The notes below the pieces were generated by a model. That model was not told the DNA's origin. It saw only the letters and a program-made list of their open reading frames with translations, and made no database searches. A stretch of 20,626 nucleotides of DNA from an uncultured Erythrobacteraceae bacterium (lineage in GTDB: Bacteria; Pseudomonadota; Alphaproteobacteria; Sphingomonadales; Sphingomonadaceae): positions 1 to 20,626 of the forward strand of contig CATMNW010000014.1 of NCBI GenBank assembly GCA_950071875.1, read 5' to 3'. A program made the translations under genes and the position numbers. Every line of letters begins with the position of its first letter. The stretch's first letter is position 1. Below, piece after piece: positions 1-7,008 of the stretch.

Positions 1-526
1 TATTGCCGAAGTTCTCAGCGGTAGATTCTCGCCTTGCGGACGGCTTCCGATCACTCTCGTCGATAAAGGTGCGCCCGGGCTCTCTCTGGGTCACGGGCTC
101 GGCTATTCCGAATTCGGTCTTGGCGAAACCTCGATAGAACTGGGGCATGACCGTCTCGTCGTGAGCGCTGTCCTGCATAACGTGGGCGAGCGCGAAGGCA
201 CCGAAACAGTCCAGCTATACCTGCGGCGCCCCGAGGGGCGGGAGAAATCGCAACGCGAGTTGGCCGACTTCCAGCGCGTTACTCTGGTTGCTGGCGAAAG
301 CCGGCGACTTCTATTCCAGATCACCGGCAACCAGCTTGGCCAGTTCCAACGCGATGGTCGCTTCGTTATCGAACCGGGACGATACGATATCGGCATCGGG
401 CTCAGTGAGAAGCGCTCCTATAACTCCGAGATTGCCCTGCCACATGCCTTTACCGAAGCGCTTGCAAAAGAACGCGCGTCGGAGCCTCTGCCTGCCCTTT
501 TCGGCAAACTTCGCAGCATTGGCTAG
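1..526 (+). CDS. Glycoside hydrolase family 3 beta-glucosidase, C-terminal fragment
   Basis: The frame is open from base 2 and stops with TAG at 524-526, so only about the last 174 residues are present and the start lies off the window. The visible part opens with LSGRFSPCGRLPIT, which matches the end of the GH3 C-terminal domain (family pattern L.G..nPsGkLP.T). GLGYSEF follows, the usual 'GLSY..F' bridge. The rest is the fibronectin type III-like domain, with NVGEREGTETVQLYL and a later KSQRELADFQRV segment. GH3 enzymes release glucose or xylose from oligosaccharides. The catalytic Asp and Glu lie upstream and cannot be checked, so substrate and location are unknown. A short gap of 81 bp leads to the leader ORF of moaA, and I see no convincing terminator between them. 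Confidence 0.88.
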   Translation, partial: IAEVLSGRFSPCGRLPITLVDKGAPGLSLGHGLGYSEFGLGETSIELGHDRLVVSAVLHNVGEREGTETVQLYLRRPEGREKSQRELADFQRVTLVAGESRRLLFQITGNQLGQFQRDGRFVIEPGRYDIGIGLSEKRSYNSEIALPHAFTEALAKERASEPLPALFGKLRSIG

Positions 527-607
527 GAACACTTCGGCAGGCCTTCGAACGTTCTGCTGCCTTAGCAACGGTTGACCCTACTGGCGTTTTGCCGGAGGAC
601 CCGCGCC

Positions 608-658
608 ATGAGCAATTTTGGCAGCGATCACCCCGCGGGAAAGACGGGTTTTCGATGA
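608..658 (+). CDS. Possible 16-codon upstream ORF coupled to moaA
   Basis: An ATG at 608 opens a 16-codon frame (MSNFGSDHPAGKTGFR) that ends with TGA at 656-658. Its stop overlaps the moaA ATG at 655 in an ATGA junction, the arrangement usual for translational coupling. A strong Shine-Dalgarno sequence, GGAGG at 594-598, sits 9 bases before its ATG, better than anything in front of moaA. I know no family for the peptide. It may be a leader peptide that tunes moaA translation, a remnant of a longer N-terminus, or chance. The evidence is the ribosome site and the overlap only. Confidence 0.4.
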   Translation: MSNFGSDHPAGKTGFR

Positions 659-1632
659 TCGATGGGCATGGCCGGACGATCGATTATGTTCGATTGTCCG
701 TGACGGATCGCTGCAACTTGCGCTGCACGTACTGCATGGCAGAGGACATGGTCTTCCTCCCCCGCCGTGATCTTCTGGATTTTGAAGAAATCGAACTTCT
801 CGCACGGCATTTGGTCCGCCGCGGCGTACGCCGCATTCGCCTGACCGGGGGCGAGCCACTGGTGCGCAAAGGCGTTCTGGATCTTGTCGCCAGACTTGGT
901 TGCCTGTTGGGCGACGGCCTCGAGGAGCTCACGCTAACCACCAATGGTACCCTTCTGGCCGAAATGTCTGGTCAGCTACATGCTGCCGGTGTCAGACGGA
1001 TAAATGTCAGCCTCGACACGTTGGATCGCCAGCGGTTCGCGCAGCTCACACGTCGCGATGAACTGGGCCGCGTCCTCCAAGGGATCGACGCTGCCCGCGA
1101 TGCAGGGATCGCCATTCGCATAAATGCCGTGGCCATACGCGGCGTCAACGACGACGAATTGCCCGACCTTCTGGCATGGTGCGCCGATCGCGGCATGGAC
1201 TTGGGCTTGATCGAAGGCATGCCTCTTGGCGATGTCGCACTGGACCGCCAAGCTGCCCATCTACCGCTGTCCGAAGTGCGCACGCAGCTGGAAAAGCGCT
1301 TCACGCTTGTGCCTTCCCTGCATCGAACTGCAGGTCCGGCGCGCTACTACGATGTTGCCGATACCGGCACCCGGGTCGGTTTCATCACCCCGCTGAGCGA
1401 CAATTTCTGTTCTGCTTGCAACCGTATCAGGATCGCGGCGACCGGTACGGTTTACGGCTGTCTTGGCCATGACCAGAAAGTCGAACTCCGCGACATCATT
1501 CGCGCAGGCGGTGAAACGGAGCTGGACGCGGCGCTGGACCGGCTCTTGGCAGGCAAGCCGCTGCGTCATGATTTCAATGCAGAGCGCAGCGAGCCGGCGC
1601 TATCCCGCCATATGAGTGTGACAGGCGGTTAG
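655..1632 (+). CDS. moaA: GTP 3',8-cyclase MoaA (molybdenum cofactor synthesis)
   Basis: MoaA is a radical-SAM enzyme that turns GTP into 3',8-cyclo-7,8-dihydro-GTP, the first step of molybdopterin synthesis, in the cytoplasm. The 325-residue length fits the family (about 330). The N-terminal [4Fe-4S] motif CxxxCxxC is C20, C24 and C27, preceded by LSVTDR. The SAM-binding segment LTGGEPLVRK follows. The second cluster motif CxxCx13C is C252, C255 and C269, with the GTP-binding NRIRI stretch just after C255. The protein ends in the conserved GG tail. I chose ATG 655 because MoaA proteins normally begin at 'MIDGHGRT..YVRLS'. The same frame extends to a TTG at 589, but that adds 22 residues without family support. 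A GGGAAAGACGGG stretch lies just upstream. No moaC or other molybdopterin gene adjoins it; moeA is 17 kb away. Confidence 0.95.
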   Translation: MIDGHGRTIDYVRLSVTDRCNLRCTYCMAEDMVFLPRRDLLDFEEIELLARHLVRRGVRRIRLTGGEPLVRKGVLDLVARLGCLLGDGLEELTLTTNGTLLAEMSGQLHAAGVRRINVSLDTLDRQRFAQLTRRDELGRVLQGIDAARDAGIAIRINAVAIRGVNDDELPDLLAWCADRGMDLGLIEGMPLGDVALDRQAAHLPLSEVRTQLEKRFTLVPSLHRTAGPARYYDVADTGTRVGFITPLSDNFCSACNRIRIAATGTVYGCLGHDQKVELRDIIRAGGETELDAALDRLLAGKPLRHDFNAERSEPALSRHMSVTGG

Positions 1633-1654
1633 CGCATAGCACATGATCGTGGCC

Positions 1655-3430
1655 TCAGTGCTGTTGCGCGTCGCGCGCACCGCGTGGAACACGGATCGAA
1701 TCCACCAGCCTTCGGACCTTGGCAGGCGGACTGGCGGTCATTTTACAAACTGCGATGGCAACCACGAAATTCAAAACCATGCCGGCCGCGCCGATGCCCT
1801 CGGGCGAGATGCCGAAAAGCCAGTTGGCAGCGACATTGTCGGCGGGGTTGGCGAGTTTGAACCAGGCGATGTAGCCGAAGGTGAACAAGAGGCCGGACAC
1901 CATTCCTGCTATCGCGCCTTCTTTGTTCATCCGTTTCGAAAAAATGCCCATGAAAATTGCCGGGAAAAGGCTTGCCGCAGCCAGTCCGAATGCAAAGGCC
2001 ACCACCTGCGCGACCCAACCAGGCGGATATATCCCGAGATAGCCGGCCACGACGATTGCTGCGGTGGCCGCAATCCGTGCAGCGAGTAATTCGCCTTTTT
2101 CCGAGATTTCAGGGCGAAAGGTCGATTTGAGCAGGTCGTGACTGACGGAACTGCAGATAACGAGCAGCAGTCCGGCCGCTGTCGATAGCGCTGCTGCCAG
2201 CCCGCCTGCTGCAACGAGGGCAATGACCCATCCGGGCAAGCCACCGATTTCGGGATTGGCGAGAACCATGATGTCTTGGTCGACATAGACTTCGTTGGCG
2301 CTTTCGGCGTTCGGAACATTGCTAACCACGCGTTCACCGGATGGCCCGGTCGCGTTACCGAAAACCGGCCCGCCATCGAACGCATCCCCACTGCGCAATT
2401 GCATCACGCCGTCGCCGTTCTTGTCCTGAAACGCAATCAGGTCGTTACGCTCCCAGTTCTTGAACCAGGCGGGTGCTTGCGAATAGCTGGTCTCGTTCAC
2501 GGTATCGATGAAGTTGAGGCGCGCAAACGCACCGACGGCCGGTGCAGTGGTATAAAGCAGGGCAATGAAGACAAGCGCCCAGCCTGCCGATTTGCGCGCG
2601 TCGGACGCTTTGGGAACGGTGAAGAAGCGCACGATGACATGAGGCAGACCTGCCGTGCCGACCATCAAGGCAAGCGTGATGCAGAACACGTCGATCATAC
2701 TTTTCGAACCATCGGTGTATGCGCCGAAGCCGAGATCGGTCAGGGTGAGGTTGAGTTTTTTGAGCACATACACACCCGACCCGTCGGCAACTGTCGAACC
2801 CAGACCGATCTGGGGGATCGGATTGCCCGTGATGATGAAACTGAGGAAAAACGCCGGTACCATGTAAGCGAATATCAGCACGCAGTACTGGGCAACCTGC
2901 GTATAGGTAATGCCCTTCATTCCGCCCAGCACTGCGTATACGAACACGATGCCCATGCCGATTACGACACCCAGTGTGATCGGCACGTCCAGAAAACGCG
3001 AAAAAACGATACCCACACCGCGCATCTGGCCTGCGATGTAAGTGAAGCTGATGAAGATGAGGCAGACCACCGCCACGACCCGTGCCGCTTTCGAATAATA
3101 CCGGGTCCCGATGAAGTCCGGCACGGTAAACTGGCCGAATTTGCGCAAATAGGGTGCAAGCAGGAGCGCCAGCAGCACATATCCTCCGGTCCAGCCCATC
3201 AGATAGACGCTGGCGTCGTAACCCAGAAACGCGATGAGGCCAGCCATGGAAATGAAGCTGGCCGCGCTCATCCAGTCGGCGGCGGTGGCCATGCCGTTTA
3301 CCACCGGGTTGACCCCGCCGCCTGCAACGTAAAATTCCTTGGTCGATGCCGCTCGGCTCCAGATGGCGATACCGATGTACAGCGCGAAGCTGGCGCCTAC
3401 GAACATGTAGATCAGGGTTTGCGTATCCAT
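1655..3430 (-). CDS. Sodium:solute symporter, VC_2705-type large subunit
   Basis: This is a 591-residue member of the SSS family, the branch that pairs with a DUF4212 small subunit (VC_2705 subfamily) and resembles acetate permease ActP. It is a polytopic inner-membrane protein, probably taking up a small carboxylate with Na+. Supporting signs are the N-terminal EFYVAGGGVNPVVNGMATAADWMSAASF segment (split here as EFYVAGGGVNP and ATAADWMSAASF), then GQFTVPDFIGTRYYS, and GLAAALSTAAGLLLVICSS late in the protein. A soluble loop near residue 336 carries DKNGDG, an EF-hand-like calcium-loop pattern. ATG 3430 was preferred over ATG 3448 because GAGGGGGCG sits about 7 bases upstream and it does not overlap the partner gene. 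It lies 10 bp behind the small subunit and ends 22 bp from the convergent moaA. The substrate is not shown by the sequence. Confidence 0.92.
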   Translation of the reverse strand: MDTQTLIYMFVGASFALYIGIAIWSRAASTKEFYVAGGGVNPVVNGMATAADWMSAASFISMAGLIAFLGYDASVYLMGWTGGYVLLALLLAPYLRKFGQFTVPDFIGTRYYSKAARVVAVVCLIFISFTYIAGQMRGVGIVFSRFLDVPITLGVVIGMGIVFVYAVLGGMKGITYTQVAQYCVLIFAYMVPAFFLSFIITGNPIPQIGLGSTVADGSGVYVLKKLNLTLTDLGFGAYTDGSKSMIDVFCITLALMVGTAGLPHVIVRFFTVPKASDARKSAGWALVFIALLYTTAPAVGAFARLNFIDTVNETSYSQAPAWFKNWERNDLIAFQDKNGDGVMQLRSGDAFDGGPVFGNATGPSGERVVSNVPNAESANEVYVDQDIMVLANPEIGGLPGWVIALVAAGGLAAALSTAAGLLLVICSSVSHDLLKSTFRPEISEKGELLAARIAATAAIVVAGYLGIYPPGWVAQVVAFAFGLAAASLFPAIFMGIFSKRMNKEGAIAGMVSGLLFTFGYIAWFKLANPADNVAANWLFGISPEGIGAAGMVLNFVVAIAVCKMTASPPAKVRRLVDSIRVPRGARDAQQH

Positions 3431-3440
3431 GATCGCCCCC

Positions 3441-3719
3441 TCAATCATCGAGATCGTATTTACGTTCGAGCGAACGCATACGAACGACGTAGATTACGAT
3501 CAGAACGATGAAGACGTAGATCGAACCTTGCTGTGCGAACCAGAAGCCCAGCGGGTATCCACCGATCATGAATTGGTCGAGAAAATCGCGAAAGAGTATC
3601 CCCGCCCCGAAAGAACAGGCGAACCAGACCAGCAACAAACTGCACAAGAGGCGAATGTTGTCGCGCCAGTATGCGCCTTCGGCAGCACTTGTCTCGGTCG
3701 GCTGCGTATCATCGCTCAT
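3441..3719 (-). CDS. DUF4212 symporter small subunit
   Basis: This 92-residue protein has two predicted membrane helices (around LLCSLLLVWFACSFGAGILF and SIYVFIVLIVIYVV), a short acidic N-terminus and a charged C-terminal tail (RMRSLERKYDLDD). It matches the small partner of VC_2705-type sodium/solute symporters, and the large subunit gene follows 10 bp downstream, so the two form a transcription unit. Two in-frame ATGs lie at 3725 and 3719. The GGGGAGGG ribosome site ends at 3726, giving no spacing for the first and about 6 bases for the second, so 3719 is the likely start. The 131 bp upstream separate it from the divergent DUF1499 gene and must hold both promoters. I could not name a clear -35/-10 pair there. 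Confidence 0.9.
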   Translation of the reverse strand: MSDDTQPTETSAAEGAYWRDNIRLLCSLLLVWFACSFGAGILFRDFLDQFMIGGYPLGFWFAQQGSIYVFIVLIVIYVVRMRSLERKYDLDD

Positions 3720-3850
3720 TACCATCCCTCCCCGTTCTCCAGGGGCGATGCTATGCGAATGTTCGGGCATGCGCGAGTGTCTGCTGCGATTTTTCGATAG
3801 TTTGGCGATGCCGGATATGCATCCGCACTTCGCCGCGTTAGAAGAGCGGG

Positions 3851-4648
3851 ATGAAGAAAGCTCCATGGCACAGCCGCCTCGCCCTGCTCCTTGCGATACT
3901 GCTTCCGGTGTTTTTCGCCGTTGCGGCACTGGGCACGAAGTTCGGCCTTTGGGGCTGGCGAACCGGCTTGGCCACTTTGACCATCGGGACCGGCCCCATC
4001 CTCATCGGTATCGTGGCGCTCGTGGCCCTGGTTTCGCTTATCCTGGTTGTGATCCGCAAGCCCCGGACGGGATGGCCCTTATCGTTCGTGGCTCTGCTGG
4101 TACCGGTGGGTATATTTGCCGCTCTCGGGTTTGTTCGCAGCCAGGCGGCGGAAATTCCGCCGATCCATGACATCGCAACGGATGTAGAGAACCCTCCTGC
4201 ATTCTCGCAGGCGACCATGGACATGCGGGACGCTGCCGAAGCCAATCCGTTGAACGATTACAATATCCCGCTCGGGCAATTCGAAATGTGGGCGAACAGC
4301 GACACAGAACTCGCCAGCAAGTCGAACGCGCAGGTAATCAACGAAGCCTACCCGGATCTGAAGCCCTTACCGCTTGGTGCAACTACTCCGGCCGAAGCGC
4401 TGGCTGCAATTGCCGCGGCAATGGAGGAAATGGGATTTGCGGATGTCACCCTTGTGGCAAACGAGGGCAGCGTCGAGGGTGTGGCGGAGACATTCTGGTT
4501 CGGTTTCAAGGACGATGTCGTGGCCCGGGTCTCGAACGGACAGATCGATTTCCGCTCGGTATCACGCGTCGGCATGAGCGATCTCGGTGCAAACGCCGCG
4601 CGTATCACCGAATTGCGTGATGCGGTGTCTGCCCGACTCAATCCCTGA
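3851..4648 (+). CDS. DUF1499 membrane protein
   Basis: A 265-residue protein. The first 105 residues contain about three hydrophobic helices (LALLLAILLPVFFAVAALG; LIGIVALVALVSLILVVI; LSFVALLVPVGIFAALGFV). The rest is a soluble DUF1499 domain that begins with IPPIHDIATDVENPPAF and includes ETFWFGFKDDVVARV and DFRSVSRVGMSDLGANAARI, the most conserved parts of that family. DUF1499 proteins have no established function; those in alphaproteobacteria often carry this membrane part. ATG 3851 follows GAAGAGCGGG. Its last 11 bases overlap the end of the convergent CDP-alcohol phosphatidyltransferase gene, so no dedicated terminator can lie between the two. Confidence 0.88.
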   Translation: MKKAPWHSRLALLLAILLPVFFAVAALGTKFGLWGWRTGLATLTIGTGPILIGIVALVALVSLILVVIRKPRTGWPLSFVALLVPVGIFAALGFVRSQAAEIPPIHDIATDVENPPAFSQATMDMRDAAEANPLNDYNIPLGQFEMWANSDTELASKSNAQVINEAYPDLKPLPLGATTPAEALAAIAAAMEEMGFADVTLVANEGSVEGVAETFWFGFKDDVVARVSNGQIDFRSVSRVGMSDLGANAARITELRDAVSARLNP

Positions 4649-5243
4649 ACTGGAATACGGCCAGCGCACTCCGCTGGAAAACGGTAAGCAGGCAAAGAAC
4701 TGCGTATCCATAGGCAACAGGTACAAACCACGCTGGGAAAAGCGTGAAGACGATGAACACGATGATTGTCTCGGTGCCTTCGGCTAGGCCGGTGGAATAG
4801 AAGAAGCTCTTGCGGCCGTGAGCGGCCGTTTCTTCCCCGCGTTCCGCAGCGATGACCGCGAATGCCAGGAAACTGACGCCGGTCAGTACGAAGCTGGCAA
4901 CGAGTACCAATGCTGCCTTCGTGTTATCCGGGTCGAGAAAACCGAAAGCAAGCGGAACGGATACGTAGAATGCGAAATCGGCGACTATGTCGAAATAGCC
5001 TCCGAGCGGCGTCGCCCCGCGCACCCGCGCTACGGCGCCATCGAGACCGTCGAAAAGCCTGTTCGCGATGACGAAGGCGAGCCCGAGCCAGAGATGCCCC
5101 AGCGCGATCGCAAACGATCCGCACAGGCCAATCGCCAGACCAAGAAACGTCAGCGTGTTCGCGCCGATGCCAAGGCGGGCGAGCCGCTCACCAGCGGCAT
5201 TCAGGGGTCGATCGATAAGGGGGCGCAGTCTGGCGTCGAACAT
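4638..5243 (-). CDS. CDP-alcohol phosphatidyltransferase family protein
   Basis: A 201-residue integral membrane enzyme with about six hydrophobic segments. The family signature is complete: D65xxD68G69xxA72R73, then G81xxxD85xxxD89, with seven residues between Arg and Gly where eight are common. These aspartates bind metal and the CDP-diacylglycerol substrate. Members join a phosphatidyl group from CDP-diacylglycerol to an alcohol such as glycerol phosphate, inositol, serine or choline. The acceptor cannot be read from this sequence, and it does not look like the standard PgsA or PssA. It is the last gene of the minus-strand cluster, starting 8 bp after the CNT transporter stop. It might use a substrate handled by its neighbours, but that is inference. 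Confidence 0.88.
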   Translation of the reverse strand: MFDARLRPLIDRPLNAAGERLARLGIGANTLTFLGLAIGLCGSFAIALGHLWLGLAFVIANRLFDGLDGAVARVRGATPLGGYFDIVADFAFYVSVPLAFGFLDPDNTKAALVLVASFVLTGVSFLAFAVIAAERGEETAAHGRKSFFYSTGLAEGTETIIVFIVFTLFPAWFVPVAYGYAVLCLLTVFQRSALAVFQFRD

Positions 5244-5251
5244 AGGTCCGG

Positions 5252-6526
5252 TTAGGTCCAGGTGATGAGGCCGATCCAGGCCCCCGTCATCGCCGTGGCC
5301 ATATTGCCCGCGATCCAGCTGCGCACACCAAGTCCCGCGACTTCACCGCGCCGTTCTGGGCACAGCGTGCCAATGGTCGATACCAGCAGGCCGATGCTGG
5401 CGAGATTGGCCACGCCGCACAATGCGTAGGTGACGATCAGCAAACTGCGCGGAGAGAAGGTTTGGCCAGGCATTGCAGCCAGTTCGAGATAGGCGACATA
5501 TTCATTGAGGATCGCCTTTGTGCCCATCAGGCTGCCTGCGGACTGGGCTTCGGCCCACGGAACCCCGATCAGCCACATCAGCGGGGCAAACAGCCAGCCG
5601 AAAAGGCGTTTCAGCGTCAGCGCCTCACCCTCGACCGACGGCAGAAGCGCCAGCAGCTGGTCCGCCAGCGACACCAGCGCGAATACGACGATGATGACCG
5701 CGATCACAGCGAGGAACAGCTGCATACCGTCCATCGTGCCCTTGATGATGGCATCGATGCTCGATTCAAACCTCAACCCGGGCTCGTCGGCAGTATCCTT
5801 CTGCGCCGCCTCATCGGTTTCGGAGGGCACCATCAGTTTCGCCACCAGCAAGGCCGCGGGCAGCGAAATCAGTGATGCGGAAATCATGTGCCCCACTGCA
5901 TCGGGAACAGTGCGCGACAGCGTGGTCGCGTAAAGGATCAGGATCGCACCGCTGATCGTGGCCATCGCAAGCACCATGACCTGGAACAGCTCCGCACGGG
6001 TCATTCGCGCGAAATAGGCACGCACGACCAGCGGGCTTTCGACCACCCCGAGGAACATGTTTGCCCCGCCGGACAGGCCGACCACACCGCTTACCTTCAG
6101 AGTCCGCTGGAGCAGGAATGACAGGCCCCTGACCAGCCAACGCAGCACACCCCAGTGCCATAGCAGCGCGGCGAGCGCGGAAAAGACGATCACCAGCGGC
6201 AATATCTGGAAGGCGATGATCACCGGAGCATCGGCCCCTTCGCGCAAGGCGAAGGGCAAGGGCCCGCCGCCGAGGTAACCGAACATGTAGGACGATCCGT
6301 CGAGCGTGGCTCGCTCGATCGCGGCCACCGCCTCGTTGGCCAGTGTCATCGCATTCCAGACGAAAGGGACACGCACAATCAGCACCGCCAGCCCGGCCTG
6401 CAGGGCAAGTGCGCCGACGATCCACCGCCATGACGGACGTTCGGCGCGATTTTCCGAAAGAACCCAGGCAAACAGCACCAACAGCGCAATGCCCACCAAG
6501 CCGCGAAACTGGTCGAATAGGTCCAA
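5252..6526 (-). CDS. CNT-family (NupC-like) nucleoside transporter homologue
   Basis: A 424-residue inner-membrane protein of the concentrative nucleoside transporter family, which imports nucleosides with Na+ or H+. The family core is clear: GGANMFLGVVESPLVVRAY in the first hairpin, LNEYVAY (E342) in the second, and CGVANLASIG (N374, S377) near the end. From the V. cholerae CNT structure, the last three positions bind ribose and are conserved here. The usual Gln-Thr before the first-hairpin Glu, which contact the base, are V161 and V162 instead. The start is TTG at 6526 with AAGGGGG about 7 bases upstream; no good ATG exists near the N-terminus. It lies 22 bp after the DoxX gene and 8 bp before the CDP-alcohol transferase, inside one operon. 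The substrate may not be an ordinary nucleoside. Confidence 0.88.
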   Translation of the reverse strand: MDLFDQFRGLVGIALLVLFAWVLSENRAERPSWRWIVGALALQAGLAVLIVRVPFVWNAMTLANEAVAAIERATLDGSSYMFGYLGGGPLPFALREGADAPVIIAFQILPLVIVFSALAALLWHWGVLRWLVRGLSFLLQRTLKVSGVVGLSGGANMFLGVVESPLVVRAYFARMTRAELFQVMVLAMATISGAILILYATTLSRTVPDAVGHMISASLISLPAALLVAKLMVPSETDEAAQKDTADEPGLRFESSIDAIIKGTMDGMQLFLAVIAVIIVVFALVSLADQLLALLPSVEGEALTLKRLFGWLFAPLMWLIGVPWAEAQSAGSLMGTKAILNEYVAYLELAAMPGQTFSPRSLLIVTYALCGVANLASIGLLVSTIGTLCPERRGEVAGLGVRSWIAGNMATAMTGAWIGLITWT

Positions 6527-6548
6527 GCCTGCCCCCTTTCCGGCGCAA

Positions 6549-6980
6549 TCAGTTCTTGCGCTTGATCAGATTGTCGAGCGCCCAGCGGTCATGTTCGCGA
6601 AAGGCAATGAGCGCAAGCGCTGCGCCCGCAACCGTGATCGAAGGGAAGAACAACAGGTTGGCATCTTCCGGATTGGCGAAGAGGTATTGGCCGAACGGAT
6701 CGAGGAAGTGCCGCCAGATCGGGAATGCACCGCCGACGAGGATTACGGCCGAGCCGATCAGCGACACCTTCCGCAGCAACCCCAGCACCACCAAGGCGCC
6801 GATGATGACCTCGACGGTTGCGAATCCCAGCTGGAAGGTGCTGGCGGCGCCGACCCCGCCGTAGTATTTTTCGGACAGCCTGGTGCCCATGCCATCGCTG
6901 AGCAGCCGTGCGCCGCCCCACAGCACCAATAGCATGCCGGTTCCGATACGCATGACAAGCAGCGAAAGTTTGGCGAGCAT
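6549..6980 (-). CDS. DoxX family membrane protein
   Basis: A 143-residue protein with four hydrophobic segments and the DoxX arrangement: MRIGTGMLLVLWGGARLL at the N-terminus, then FQLGFATVEVIIGALVVLGLL, VSLIGSAVILVGGAF and ITVAGAALALIAF. DoxX-like proteins are poorly understood. The founding member is a subunit of an archaeal thiosulfate:quinone oxidoreductase, and a mycobacterial one acts in a membrane redox complex with SodA and a thiol oxidoreductase. Here it lies 28 bp behind a membrane-linked flavoprotein, so a role in electron transfer at the membrane is plausible but inferred. GGAGA stands 6 bases before ATG 6980. Confidence 0.85.
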   Translation of the reverse strand: MLAKLSLLVMRIGTGMLLVLWGGARLLSDGMGTRLSEKYYGGVGAASTFQLGFATVEVIIGALVVLGLLRKVSLIGSAVILVGGAFPIWRHFLDPFGQYLFANPEDANLLFFPSITVAGAALALIAFREHDRWALDNLIKRKN

Positions 6981-7008
6981 CGTTTGTCTCCGTTAGTCCA
7001 GCACCCGC

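Noticed and set aside
527..588. Terminator between the GH3 gene and moaA
   Set aside because: Only a five-base GGCAG/CTGCC pairing with a long loop is present, and no T-run follows.
589..654. TTG start adding 22 residues to MoaA
   Set aside because: MoaA proteins start near the ATG at 655. The stretch is better explained as non-coding leader or the short upstream ORF in another frame.
2276..3511. 411-residue open frame antisense to the sodium/solute symporter
   Set aside because: Composition is His/Asp/Arg-rich and without domains, as in shadow frames. The symporter on the other strand has full family motifs.
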